Shown here: positions 1 to 10,449 of the stretch, in pieces | Position numbering within the stretch: the stretch's first letter is position 1 | Layout: every line of letters begins with the position of its first letter | Origin: Fragilariopsis cylindrus CCMP1102 | Lineage: Eukaryota > Bacillariophyta > Bacillariophyceae > Bacillariales > Bacillariaceae | Reading direction: 5' to 3' | Length of the DNA: 64,000 nt | Assembly (NCBI GenBank): GCA_900095095.1 | Contig: FMBT01000365.1 | Span: 148,151 to 212,150, forward strand | Notes under the pieces: model-generated | Told to the model about the DNA's origin: nothing | Database searches by the model: none | Seen by the model: the letters and a program-made list of their open reading frames with translations, nothing else | Made by a program: the position numbers and the translations under genes

Positions 1-2373
1 GAAGAATGGCTGTGTATTACGTGTCGGGATCAAACTCGAGACAACAACAATAACAACAATAAGAAGAAGAAGAAAAAGACACGGACAACAGGGACACGAA
101 AACGAAAACGTAAAGCTTCCCAACAGCATGATGAAGAATTTGCTGCTGCATTTGGTGGTGGTGGTGATGGTACTGCTACTGATGTTGACGATGGTCATAG
201 TGATGCTGCTGCTACTACTACTGGTGCTACAACTGATGCTATTACTGATGGTAGTAGTACACTCCCTCCTGTTGCATCGTCAATGAGTAAAGCACCAAAG
301 AAGAAGAAAGTAACAACAAAAGATAGACATCAATCAAATCTTAGGAGGTTTATGAATCACATACATGGTCGTAATGTAGCTGCAGATAATTTATTTGAGA
401 AAGAACATGTTTGGACAAACGATGAAATGTTTGCTATCATGCCAGATCTTATAGTTGGCTACTGTAAAGTACGTGCTTACGGTGATGCTGATGCCGATAT
501 TGAAACATCTCGTCCTACTTTTTGTCGTTGGGAAACATTACAGGCAGTTAAAAAAGGAATTTCATTTTTTCATCCAGAAAAAGATACTGATTGGAATATA
601 CGTAACAAAACAGGAAATCCTACAAGGTCAGTTGTTGTACGAAACTTAATGAAGAAAGTCAATGATCACGAAATTGCAGGTAATGGAGCCACTTCAAAAG
701 AAAGAGGCCCATTTGTTGAAGACGAATTTGAACAAACAATACATATGCTAGAAGCAAACAATAATTTTGAGGAACGTCTTTTTTCCTCTTCTATTTTTCG
801 CACCCAATATAATCTTGGTGGTCGTGTTGATGATATATCAAAACAAAAGTGTGTGAATATCATTCCAAATAAGGATGTAGCACATAGTAATATATCTATA
901 ATAACAAGACTTCCGTGGAGTAAGAATGTAAAAACAAAAAAACAAGCACCATGGCAGATTTTAATAGGGGCAAGCCATCCATGCTACTGTGTTTTGATTG
1001 GATTGGCTGTTTGGCTTGAATATATGATTATCTACGGCCGTGATGCAGAAAGTGAATTTGTGTACGCATTTCGGGGTAGCAACGATGAAGATGCAATTAA
1101 GCGAAAAGCATCTAGTATAATGGAGCGTGTTTTAAAAGATCCTGCCTTTGTTACTGTATTAGATGAATTAAAAGGAACACATTCAATGCGAAAGTTTGCT
1201 ACTGACATGGCAAAAAAAATGGGAATTGTGAAAGATTGGATTGATCACCGGTTCAGGTGGTTATCGAAACGAATGCAAGATAATTATGCCTCTACTACTA
1301 TCCCGTCCGTTGATGGTCAAGTTGCTGCTGCTTTATGTAAAGATGGTCCGATTCATTATCATTTGAAAGAATATAGTGGTATTAATGATGAATGGGTATG
1401 TGATATAGTTTGTCCAAATATTACAAGAAAATTTGGGAAGCAAGTTGGTAAAGTTTTAGGACGTGCATTATTATGGTCCGTGTTTGATACAGAACAGACA
1501 AATGTTGTACCTAATTTTATGGTAGATCGTATTAAAGAAGAGTACAAGAAAGTGACCACAGAGGAAAAACAGTTAGCAGATGGCGAGAACCCTGTCGCAA
1601 AAGTTCCTTTGTATGTTTCTGGTGATTCAAATGGTAATTTAATTCTAGAACCAATGATCGTTGGAGTAGATGAGGAAGAAAATATAGAAAACGAAACAGA
1701 TAATGAACGTATGGAACGTCTTAGTAATCGATACAATGAAAAGAATTTGAAAGAACGTGCTGTTGTACAACGTAGCAATGGTGAGCAAATGGACCGAATA
1801 AGTTCTAACCAGGCCGCCTTAGATAGAAGGATAAATAGTATTGAGGGAAACAATGAGAGAAGACATGAAGTATTATTGAAACGATTTGATCGGCAAGATA
1901 CTTTACTTCGTTCAGTACTAAAACAACCATACCGTGTACTAGAAAAGGGTGGAAGAAAAAATGGTCTTCCTGATCATGATGGGAGAATATCAAGATTAGC
2001 AGCAGCAAACTCGGCAGTAGAAGCTGCAAGTGAAGCATCACGTTTACTTCCAAAATTAATGGATAATCCACGATGTTTACACACTCTATGGATGGAATAT
2101 GAATTCGGATTGGGAGGAAAGAAAGCAGCTAAATTATTCACGGACAAGGAGAGAGGAGCAGATCGTTCACGTTATTCTAAGCGTCTTATATTTTGGGAGA
2201 AAATTTCTGAGATGGTCCGTGCGGGATGGACTAGTACTGCTGCTATTAATACAGTTATTAATCATTATGGTACGAACTTGTCTGTCTCCAAAGTTATATT
2301 GAAAATGCAGAAGGACAGAGGAGGGAAAAGTAGGAAGAGTACGTATCCTGCTGTATTAAATCTTCCTTCTTAA
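1..2373 (+). CDS. Crypton-type tyrosine recombinase with C-terminal GCR1_C-like domain (5' end outside window)
   Basis: The first ATG of the long frame is at 283 (696 aa), but the same frame is open back to base 1, so the true start lies left of the window. The extra N-terminus is Asn/Lys-rich, then basic, then Ala/Asp/Thr-rich, and PKKKKV follows the 283 Met like a nuclear localisation signal. Counting from 283, a tyrosine-recombinase core is visible: Arg181 in LGGRVDD, His300-x-x-Arg303 in HSMRKF, and the candidate nucleophile Tyr335 in QDNYAST. A predicted helical linker (about 440-550) leads to residues 587-680, which match the GCR1_C pattern (LWMEYEFG, ERG, YSKR, AINTVINHYG, LSVSKVILKM). 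YR plus GCR1_C is the known layout of Crypton transposons, which move by site-specific recombination of a circular intermediate. The frame has no break, so it may be recent or domesticated. Left and right element ends were not found. Confidence 0.8.
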   Translation, partial: EEWLCITCRDQTRDNNNNNNKKKKKKTRTTGTRKRKRKASQQHDEEFAAAFGGGGDGTATDVDDGHSDAAATTTGATTDAITDGSSTLPPVASSMSKAPKKKKVTTKDRHQSNLRRFMNHIHGRNVAADNLFEKEHVWTNDEMFAIMPDLIVGYCKVRAYGDADADIETSRPTFCRWETLQAVKKGISFFHPEKDTDWNIRNKTGNPTRSVVVRNLMKKVNDHEIAGNGATSKERGPFVEDEFEQTIHMLEANNNFEERLFSSSIFRTQYNLGGRVDDISKQKCVNIIPNKDVAHSNISIITRLPWSKNVKTKKQAPWQILIGASHPCYCVLIGLAVWLEYMIIYGRDAESEFVYAFRGSNDEDAIKRKASSIMERVLKDPAFVTVLDELKGTHSMRKFATDMAKKMGIVKDWIDHRFRWLSKRMQDNYASTTIPSVDGQVAAALCKDGPIHYHLKEYSGINDEWVCDIVCPNITRKFGKQVGKVLGRALLWSVFDTEQTNVVPNFMVDRIKEEYKKVTTEEKQLADGENPVAKVPLYVSGDSNGNLILEPMIVGVDEEENIENETDNERMERLSNRYNEKNLKERAVVQRSNGEQMDRISSNQAALDRRINSIEGNNERRHEVLLKRFDRQDTLLRSVLKQPYRVLEKGGRKNGLPDHDGRISRLAAANSAVEAASEASRLLPKLMDNPRCLHTLWMEYEFGLGGKKAAKLFTDKERGADRSRYSKRLIFWEKISEMVRAGWTSTAAINTVINHYGTNLSVSKVILKMQKDRGGKSRKSTYPAVLNLPS

Positions 2374-2491
2374 GCACTAATTATATATCATTTAATATCA
2401 TAGCTATTAATATATTTATTGTCTTCGTTGATGCTATCTTATCTTGCCATTTTCACTTTTGGTGATGTTGACGACAACAAAAAAGGTTTCG

Positions 2492-2655
2492 TTTCACAGT
2501 TGTTTTACTAGTGTTTACTAGTGTTTCTGCCTTGTTAACTTTTTAAAAAAAACAGGTCAATAATCACTAGTAACTTTTACTTTTTGCAGTGTAATTACTA
2601 GTAAAAATTAGTTTTGATTCACAGTTGTTTTACTAGTGTTTCTGCTTGTTAATTT
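2492..2655. repeat. Duplicated block with five ACTAGT sites downstream of the recombinase
   Basis: A segment beginning TTCACAGTTGTTTTACTAGTG occurs at about 2494 and again, with TTTCTGC following, at about 2619. Five ACTAGT hexamers lie within 131 bp (2507, 2517, 2566, 2597, 2632), partly in inverted orientation. This could be recombinase binding or subterminal sequence of the Crypton, but no second element is available for comparison. Confidence 0.5.
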
Positions 2656-3666
2656 CTCTTAGTGCTTTTTACGTGTTATTTAATTGTGGATCGTACTGTG
2701 GATTTTTTTGTAGGTACAAGTACTGTACTATACTAATAGCTGCTTACTAAGGTACTTGTAGTATGAATGTTCAATCCAATTGTAATTCTCATGGGAAGTT
2801 ACCACAGATACAAAGTACATCACAAAGGGTTGCAAAATTCACAATACATTATTGGGAATTGAAATTTTTACCTGCCTATGACAAGCGAGCCCACCCATGA
2901 TTTTGCTTCACACTTCTTAGAACCATGGCCCAAGATGATGATGATGATGACAAAGAGAAACTGTACACTGATTCCCCATTTATTTTCAGTCACGATTCAC
3001 GTATAGATATTGGAAGTAAGATAATCTAGTAAGCTTACAATTATTATACTTTACCATTGCAAATCCAAGACACATTCCTTATCTATAGTACACTAGATTA
3101 GAAGAAGTTGGCATCATGGCAGAAACTACACCAACCAATCAATTCATTTTTTCATTGAGAACAGATTACTAAGTCATCCATGGTTGTATTCTTAATGAAC
3201 ATATTGCTGGTGCACACCATCCTAAGTTACCAAAAAGTAGTGGTTCAATGTTGGAAGGGGCAGTCAGTGTCAGCACAAAATGAATGCACTCTCATACTCC
3301 CACATCATGTAGCACTTCAACTGCAACTCTAGTTTTTGTCCATTCTTGTAATGTATCTTGGTCATGCCTATTTTTATTGACCATGACATTTAACAAAAGA
3401 ATATTCAGCAACAAAAAGAGGTCTGAGGGTGCGGTGGATGATTGATTCATGATACTACTGTCACACTAACTATATTATAGACACATAACTGCAAGTGGTT
3501 AATGGAACCAATATACAAAATCAACGAGTTTGTTTTAGAGTCAAAGAAGATATTAATCTCGTATAAACATAGTAGTTAACGATCGGTTTTAATATGAATT
3601 GAGAACTATATTACTAGTAGCTACAGGGTAGTCTATGCTGGTAAAAGGAATGATTATTCACACTTT
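2656..3666. other. Intergenic, no gene seen
   Basis: AT-rich DNA with stop codons in all frames and no recognisable RNA gene. It holds a short GAT repeat near 2937. It may include decayed mobile-element sequence. The last part is the 3' flank of the RPSA gene. Confidence 0.5.
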
Positions 3667-4536
3667 TTACCAATCACCGGCACCAGAGGCGGCGGCTGCA
3701 CCAGCTTGTCCACCTTCCCATGATGTTCCGAATGCTCCTTCAGCAGCTGGAGCTTCAAATCCACCGGTAGGGGCAGGAGCATCAGTTGCAGGGGCGGCAT
3801 CAGTTGCTGGAGCAACAGCCATGACATCGTCATAGGTTGGTACAACAGCGGCGGCGGCACTATCTTCAGCCTTTTGGGCTTGTTCTTCTTCACTCTTCTT
3901 TAATTCTTCAACATCACGATGGAAGAAAAGATCAACTGGTACATCCCAATCAGAAGTACGACTGACGGATCCACGTAGACGAAGGATTTCACGTGATAAT
4001 AACCAGTACATTAATCCAATAGAGTATTTACCCTTGTTATTGGCAGGAATGGCAATATCAACGAATTGAAGAGGAGAATCGGAATCACAAAATGCAATAA
4101 CAGGAAGATTCACATATGATGATTCTCTAACAGATTGAGAATCCGTTCGAGGATCGGTAATGACCAAAAGACGTGGTTCACGGAATTGTTTGGTAATTTG
4201 ATTTGTGAATGTACCAGGTGTGAATCGTCCAGCTAAAGCTTGTGCACCAGTGTATTGTGCAAACTTAAGAACAGCACGCATACCGTATGGGCGGGCAGAA
4301 ATTGCGATAACATCTTCAGGATTTTCAATGGCAACAATAACACGGGCAGCTAAGATAAGTTTTTCCCAAGTCTTTCCGATGTTAAGGATGTGTACACCAT
4401 CATTACGACGACGCCAGATATATTCCTCCATGGCAGAATCGGAGTTTCTAGTTCCGGTATGGACACCGGCGGATAACATCATTTGGATGTCCTCCTCCTT
4501 AGGTTGGAGGACAGCAGGGAGTGAGGCGAAGTTCAT
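3667..4536 (-). CDS. RPSA: 40S ribosomal protein SA (uS2)
   Basis: A single-exon frame of 289 aa, the usual length for eukaryotic uS2/RPSA. uS2 is a structural protein of the 40S subunit near the mRNA exit and is needed for 20S pre-rRNA maturation. Conserved segments are visible in order: AGVHTGTRN near the start, [14 protein letters not shown]-like (here [12 protein letters not shown]), the [11 protein letters not shown] block typical of [13 protein letters not shown], and [11 protein letters not shown]. The tail is Ala/Glu/Pro-rich and ends in GAGDW, with another Trp (FGTSWEGG) shortly before, as in other eukaryotic SA proteins. The gene is head to head with bystin (start 5008), so the pair may share one promoter. 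No frame problem is seen. Confidence 0.97.
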   Translation of the reverse strand: MNFASLPAVLQPKEEDIQMMLSAGVHTGTRNSDSAMEEYIWRRRNDGVHILNIGKTWEKLILAARVIVAIENPEDVIAISARPYGMRAVLKFAQYTGAQALAGRFTPGTFTNQITKQFREPRLLVITDPRTDSQSVRESSYVNLPVIAFCDSDSPLQFVDIAIPANNKGKYSIGLMYWLLSREILRLRGSVSRTSDWDVPVDLFFHRDVEELKKSEEEQAQKAEDSAAAAVVPTYDDVMAVAPATDAAPATDAPAPTGGFEAPAAEGAFGTSWEGGQAGAAAASGAGDW

Positions 4537-5007
4537 GGTTAAATTCGTTTGTTGTTGTTTATTGATTACTTTCTGGAAGCGATTGTAACAGTTTGAACGT
4601 AATAGATCTTGCTATCGTTGTTGCTAGACGTTTTCGTTGCTATCGATACAGTTAAAAACACGTGATTTTTTCGTGGCTCTCTCGTTTAGTGTAGTGTACA
4701 AGTCAAGCAGAAAAAAATAGTAAAGAGGAAAATCGGTATTTTACGAGAAACTCGAACCCTAATGGAGATGTTCTAATTTTTCTTAATCTCGTCTGTCATA
4801 CGCACGACAGCCACAATAACCAATCATAAAAAAAAAGCATGTTGTCGTAAAATCGAAACAAACAAGACTTTTTAAACTACAAAAAAAACTTCATTTGTAT
4901 TAAAACATTATTACCGTGCTCTGTGCAATTGTTCTGCTGTCCAGTTGTCGATACGGTATACATACCTTATTGTAGTGTAAAACAAATCTTAAGGAACAAA
5001 AAATAAG
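4537..5007. promoter_or_regulatory. Shared upstream region of RPSA and bystin
   Basis: 471 bp between two divergent ribosome-related genes. It must hold both 5' UTRs and promoters. I see A/T runs but no motif I can name with confidence. Confidence 0.5.
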
Positions 5008-6562
5008 ATGCCGAAAGTAAACAAGAAATTGAGAGCACCAGCACTTGAATCGCAGTTGGTTCGACATGAACCACTCGGTCAAGTGATTGAAGGTGATTCA
5101 CTTCGTGGGAAGTATGCACCGAGTAGTGCCGGCCGTCGTAAGCGACGAAAAGATGAAGCGGGAGATGATGGGGAATACCTCGATGAGAAAACATCAAGAA
5201 AAATTATAGAAATGAGTAGAGAACAACAAATCGAGGATCAAATTGATGAACAACGAGCATGGAATCAAAAGAATAAACGAAATCAACAACAGCAGCATAA
5301 CAATAATAATAAACTTGGCGACGACAGTGACGATGAAGAAGATGCCGAAATTGAAGAAGAATTCAACGACGTAGAGGAAGAGGACGAGTAAGTTCGATTC
5401 AAGTCCGAGTTCGAACTAAATTGTATCCATTATTTTAGGTACAGCTTAGCTACTTAAGTGTACATGGATTTCTTTTCTTTTATCAATATTGTCTTATCAT
5501 CGGATACCTTTTTTCTGTCTCTTTTTCTACTTCAGCTATATCGAAAACGACGAAGGGTTTGTAAATGTTCGCGATGGGGCACTAGGATTATCGGCAGAAG
5601 ATGAGGCAATTGTAGCTGCCATGAATGCTGGGGGAGGTGCTGAAGAACGCAAGACACTTGCTGATATCATTATGGAAAAAATTGCTGAAAAAGAAAGCAG
5701 AGATAGAGGAGAAATGCTGGAAGATGGTGACGATGATGAAGATGAATTACCACAACTGCCTCCTAAAGTTGTCGAAGTTTATACCGATATCGGAAGAATC
5801 CTTGCTCGTTACACTTCTGGAAAGCTACCAAAAGCATTTAAAGTTATCCCATCATTGAGTAACTGGGAACAAGTACTTTATTTGACACGACCAGATCAAT
5901 GGACGCCTCATGCTATGTTTGCAGCCACACGGATCTTTGCTTCGAATTTAAACCCAAAAATGGCACAAAGATTTTACTACCTAGTTTTACTGGATGCCGT
6001 TCGGGCTGATATATACCAGCAAAAAAAGTTGAATTATCATTACTATCTTTCGTTGAAGAAGGCTGTGTACAAACCAGCAGCATTCTTTAAAGGTATACTG
6101 CTACCTTTATGCAAAGAAGACTGTACACTCCGTGAGGCTGCTATTATAGCATCTGTTCTGCAACGAGTTTCTATTCCGGTCCATCATTCGGCGGTTGCTA
6201 TACACAAATTAGCACAAATGAAAGAATACAACGGTGCTGCTTCTATATTCATTAAAACACTTCTGAATAAAAAGTATGCACTTCCCGTACCGGTTATTGT
6301 TTCGCTTGTTCGTCATTTCGCATCCTTCCTCGATGACGATCGTGATTTACCTGTTTTGTGGCATCAGGCTCTGTTAGCATTTTGTCAACGTTACAAGAAC
6401 GAGATTCAAGACCAAGCAAGAGAGTCATTGCGATTGGTAATGAAGAAACATTTCCATTACAAGATTACACCAGAAATTCGTAGAGAATTATTTGGAGCAT
6501 CAGCATGGAAGAATGAACGAGCAGCTGCTTCAACACAAGGTATTGATAAAATGGTCATGTAA
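5008..6562 (+). CDS. BYSL: Bystin (40S pre-ribosome export/maturation factor, Enp1)
   Basis: Two exons, 5008-5387 and 5536-6562. The donor GTAAGT and acceptor TTCAG join in frame (GA|C), giving 468 aa, between human bystin and yeast Enp1 in length. Without splicing the first exon runs into a stop at 5389. The N-terminus is basic, then Gln/Asn-rich and acidic (about 90-127). The bystin domain starts near LPPKVVEVYTDIGRIL and continues through YTSGKLPKAFKVIP, WTPHAMFAATRIFASNL, QRFYYLVLLDAVR and ALLAFCQRYKNEI. Bystin binds pre-40S particles in the nucleolus and is needed for 18S rRNA processing. It is divergent from RPSA, another 40S gene, which suggests co-regulation (inference). Confidence 0.96.
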
Positions 6563-6739
6563 TCAGTAGTAGTGTCTTCTCTTATAATACTATGCTATAT
6601 ATATGATCAGAACGAATCAATGTTTTAGTAATTATAGAATTTATTCTTAATTTAAATAGTACATATATAGTAGAGAACTTTTGTGTTTTCGATCATCTGC
6701 GGCGAAACTGTGTTGATAATATGCTATGTTATTCGACTT

Positions 6740-7402
6740 TTATAGTGCACAGCAATTTTCTAAGATATTCTCTCTAAGTTTTGGGCTTACGCACTTGTCA
6801 TCAAGATAGACATCGCGAAAAGCTTTTCCTAAAGCGTCACTTGGAACATTCCCATACCCCTTTCCATCAACTTTCACCTCAACACCATCATCAGTACAAT
6901 CGAATTCTAGTACCGTCCCCTTCACGGCTGCTCCCTTCCCTGATACACCCTCAAAGATTAGATCCTTTAGCTGTGAAACTTCTGAATCCGAAGAATGTCG
7001 TGGAGAGACACTATCGGCAATTGCCGATGCCATCTTTTCAGCACCTACTTTGAAATTCATCTTCAACACAAATGTCGTTGGGTTTGATGACGCCCCACTT
7101 CGTAGAGCAGCGATGGCCTTTTTGTCCTTTGAATCGGATCTAGAAATCGAAGAGAGGTCTTCTTGAACATTATCTGAACAGTACATTCCAACCGAGTATA
7201 CTTTGATTGGACCCTTTTTCCTGACACCCACACCGAAAAGAGAAAGTCCACTCGATTTACTATCAAACGGAATGCCAGTAGCAGCATCTTTCATTGCTGA
7301 TACTGTGCTGACTAACAGCAACGAACATAGTAGCGCATAACGTTGAATCATCATCATTGCTGTAGTCGAGTTCTTGTTGTTGTTGAGATACAGTAGTTTC
7401 AA
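6740..7402 (-). CDS. Chalcone-isomerase-like fold protein with signal peptide
   Basis: A single-exon frame of up to 220 aa. The first Met (7402) lies inside a 64-bp tandem duplication, so the better start is probably the MMMIQRY cluster at 7357, which begins a hydrophobic signal peptide (LLCSLLLVSTVSA). After it the CHI-like pattern is visible: GIPFDSKSSGLSLFGVGVR, IKVYSVGMY, TTFVLKMNFKVGAEKMASAI and a late GNVPSDALGKAFRDVYLDD. The CHI fold includes true chalcone isomerases, CHI-like proteins and fatty-acid-binding proteins. Algal members generally lack the flavonoid pathway, so a fatty-acid or other ligand-binding role is more likely than isomerisation. The gene is tail to tail with bystin (177 bp gap) and head to head with the acyl-CoA synthetase. 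Confidence 0.75.
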   Translation of the reverse strand: MKLLYLNNNKNSTTAMMMIQRYALLCSLLLVSTVSAMKDAATGIPFDSKSSGLSLFGVGVRKKGPIKVYSVGMYCSDNVQEDLSSISRSDSKDKKAIAALRSGASSNPTTFVLKMNFKVGAEKMASAIADSVSPRHSSDSEVSQLKDLIFEGVSGKGAAVKGTVLEFDCTDDGVEVKVDGKGYGNVPSDALGKAFRDVYLDDKCVSPKLRENILENCCAL

Positions 7403-7491
7403 GAGTTAGTTGTAGAATTATTCTGATAGTCGAGTTCTTGTTGTTGTTGAGATACAATAGTTTCAAGAGTTAGTTGTATAATTATTCTGAT
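7364..7491. repeat. 64-bp tandem duplication, two copies
   Basis: Copies at 7364-7427 and 7428-7491 differ at only two positions. The inner copy supplies the longest-frame start of the CHI-like gene, and the same first 13 residues can be read from the outer copy. It is either a recent duplication in the 5' leader or an assembly artefact. Confidence 0.9.
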
Positions 7492-7973
7492 TTGTGGTGA
7501 TGACAGCTATTGTTTCCACATCATTGTCGAGATTAAAAAAAGATCCAATTTCAAATTGGTGTCAAATACGTACTAAGTGTAGCAAAGTGCAAACGTGGAA
7601 GTTTTAACAATAATTTTGTCCCCAAATATGAATTCGGGGGATATCTAAATTTACCAAAACTTTGATGTCATTCGTTTGTATTTTAATAAGGTATCTTTCT
7701 GTGATTTCTTTTTTCTTCGCTATCACACAAACTATTCTCATTCCTCAATTGTAATGGTCGAATAGCTAACTTGTGATCTTTTCCTTTATTTATGTATCAC
7801 GACCGTTACTGTGTAACTGTTCTGTTCCTAGTTTGCTGTATCACACAAGTTCAACTTTAACCTTCCTTCTTGTTCTTATGAGATCTCATCTGTGCGAGAG
7901 AAAGAGAATCAGACGCAGACACTGACACAGATACTGACAGAGAGATTGACTGCGGCGGAGGCAGGAAAGAATA
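7492..7973. promoter_or_regulatory. Divergent region between CHI-like gene and acyl-CoA synthetase
   Basis: No gene seen. AT-rich, with a purine-rich leader (gagagaaagagaa) shortly before the ATG at 7974. It presumably carries both promoters. Confidence 0.4.
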
Positions 7974-10446
7974 ATGGCGTCTTCCATCTATCGATATGGT
8001 TCTCACACTCTAACTGCAATGAATTCCTGCTGGAAAAGACTAACAATGAAAAATAGTAGCGGACGATGCCAATTTGCCTCTTTCGATCGTTCATCGATTA
8101 AAGGAGAATTTGGTTCATACGCGAAAGAATACGATGCATCAATTAATTCTTCGGAATCTTTTTGGAAGGAAGCAGCTACTGCTCTTCATTGGTTCCAAGA
8201 ACCAAAAATTATCTTACAAAAAGACCCAAACAACTCACACCTGTATGACTGGTTTCCAGATGGGAAAATCAACACGAGCTATAATTGTCTCGACGTTCAT
8301 GTACAGAATGGACGCGGAGATCAAACGGCACTCATCTACGATTCTCCGATGACAGATAAAAAAGAAAAATACACATATTCTGAACTATTAACGAAAGTTT
8401 CTAAATTTGCTGGTGTTTTAAAGACTTTAGGGGTTGAACCAGGTGATCGTGTCGTTTTTTACATGCCTTTGATACCACAAGCCGCCATTGCTATGTTGGC
8501 ATGTGCACGTATTGGTGAGTTTCTTATCTTCCCCTTCTTGCAATTACGTGTATCGCCGGATTGAATATTCTAAAGACAGGGTACAGTATGATCATTCTCA
8601 CAACTTATCTCTAAAATATTTGGATGTGGATGTGAACTCTTTTCAAGGCGCCGTTCATAATGTGGTATTTGGTGGATTTGCCAGTCACGAACTCAGTAGT
8701 CGTATCGATCATTCTACTCCTAAAGTTATCATAACTGCCAGCTGTGGCGTCGAACCAACGCGTATCATACCGTACCATCCAATTCTTGACGATGCGTTGA
8801 AACTATCGAAGCATGAAGTAGAAAGCGTTATTGTTGTCCAACGGCATGATGTTCAAGGATGTACGTTAGGACCACTCGATCTTGATTACGATGAACTAAT
8901 GGCAAATGCAAGCCCAGTGGATGCTATTCCACTTCCATCCAACCATCCGCATTATATTTTATATACATCAGGCAGTACAGGGGCGCCAAAAGGAGTACTT
9001 CGAGACACTGGGGGTAACGCAACAGCTCTTAAGTGGTCGATGGAAAAATTCTACTCAGCGCGCCCTGGTGACGTCTTCTGGACCGCATCAGATATAGGTT
9101 GGATTGTTGGGCATGTAAGTTATGTTACAAGTACGTAGATCTTTTGTTCCTTCGCCTGAAGTTATATATCATATTCTAACAAAAACAATTATCATCTAAG
9201 TCATACCTAGTATACGGGCCTCTTCTTCATGGTTGTACAACCATCATGTACGAAGGCAAGCCCACTGGAACTCCCGACGAAGGAGCCTTTTGGAGGATGA
9301 TTAAGGATTACAAAGTAAAGACTATGTTTACTGCACCTACAGCATTCCGAGCAATAAAACAGGTCGATCCCCAGGGAGACTGCGCGAAAAAGTATAATCT
9401 GAAATCTCTTGAAAATTTATTCTTGGCAGGAGAACACTCTGACCCAGAGACGATTCATTGGTTAGAGCGAGTATTGCCCCATATTTCACCTCCTATTGAT
9501 CACTGGTGGCAAACTGAGCTTGGTTGGCCTGCTGTAGGAAACTCTATAGGACTCGGAAGAGTTCCTGTACGTTATGGGTCTTGCTCTATGCCCGTATGGT
9601 AAGTCTCCATTCGTTATAAATTATTAGTTATAATGTACTTTCTCTCTCTCTCTTCAACTTACATACCGACCCCTTACCAAAATGACAATAATAGTGGATC
9701 CGAAATCTCGGTCTTTGATGACGAGGGAAAGGAATTAGCTAATAATGAACTGGGGAACATGGTAATCAAGACTCCGTTACCACCAGGATCAATGATGACA
9801 CTTTACAATGACGACGAACGTTTTGTAGAAAAATATTTGACAAAATATCCAGGTAGGTGCAAGTTATTTTTGCTTTGCTTTTCAATAACACTTGGTGGAA
9901 GCCACTTTAACAATCCCCCCCCCCCCCCCCCTAAATATCTATCTTCTTTCGTGTATTTATTCAGGTTATTATGACACGGGTGATGCAGCATTTGTCGATG
10001 ACGATGGATATATATCGATTATGGGACGGACAGATGATACGATTAATGTAGCGGGTCATAGACTTAGTACAGGATCAATGGAAAGGATTCTTTTGGAACA
10101 TCCTAGTATTGCCGAATGTGCAGTCATCCCCGTAAAGGACAAAATCAAGGGTCAGCTCCCCTTTGGTTTTGTCGTTTGTAGTAAGGGTACGCATCTTGTT
10201 GAATACGATGAAATTTGTAAGGATCTTGTAAAAATGGTTCGAGACGTATTAGGACCTGTAGCCGCATTCAAAAATGTTACCATAATTGAATGTGGTCTGC
10301 CAAAGACACGATCTGGTAAAATTTTGAGAGGTACAATGTCTAAAATAGCAAATGGTGAATCTTACAAGATCCCACCAACAATAGAAGATGAATCGGTGTT
10401 TGAACGATTGGTACCAGCAATTCTGGACTTGGTCGGGAAAAAGTAG
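7974..10446 (+). CDS. ACSS3: Propionyl/acetyl-CoA synthetase of the PrpE/ACSS3 type
   Basis: Five exons: 7974-8514, 8648-9114, 9201-9598, 9695-9852, 9965-10446. All junctions are GT-AG and in frame, giving 681 aa. The enzyme activates short-chain acids with ATP to acyl-AMP and then acyl-CoA. Visible motifs are the AMP-binding P-loop YTSGSTGAPKG followed by VLRDTGG, SDIGWIVGHSY, YEGKPTGTPD, WWQTELGW, YYDTGDAAF and GRTDDTINVAGHR, and near the end the acetylation/catalytic-Lys motif PKTRSGKILRG. The RDTGG and GTPDEGAFWR forms match propionyl-CoA synthetase and ACSS3 more closely than plain acetyl-CoA synthetase. The basic, Ser-rich N-terminus could be a mitochondrial presequence. The stop is 3 bp from the stop of the convergent sulfotransferase. 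Substrate choice is inferred. Confidence 0.93.
9915..9931 (+). repeat. Poly-C run inside the fourth intron of the acyl-CoA synthetase
   Basis: Seventeen consecutive C, directly upstream of the 3' splice site at 9964. Unusual in this AT-rich DNA. It may act as part of the pyrimidine tract, and its length is uncertain in any assembly. Confidence 0.9.
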
Positions 10447-10449
10447 ACA

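Larger units (their letters stand above)
1..2660 (+). mobile_element. Probable Crypton element, boundaries unresolved
   Basis: The span holds the recombinase frame plus the AT-rich tail with repeated ACTAGT-containing blocks. Cryptons lack terminal inverted repeats and leave only short direct repeats, so the ends cannot be set from one copy. The left end is outside the window, and the right limit given here is a guess at the last repeat block. Confidence 0.4.

Noticed and set aside
4741-4800. Possible tRNA T-arm (GGGTTCGAG on the minus strand)
   Set aside because: No acceptor stem, anticodon arm or D-arm could be folded around it.
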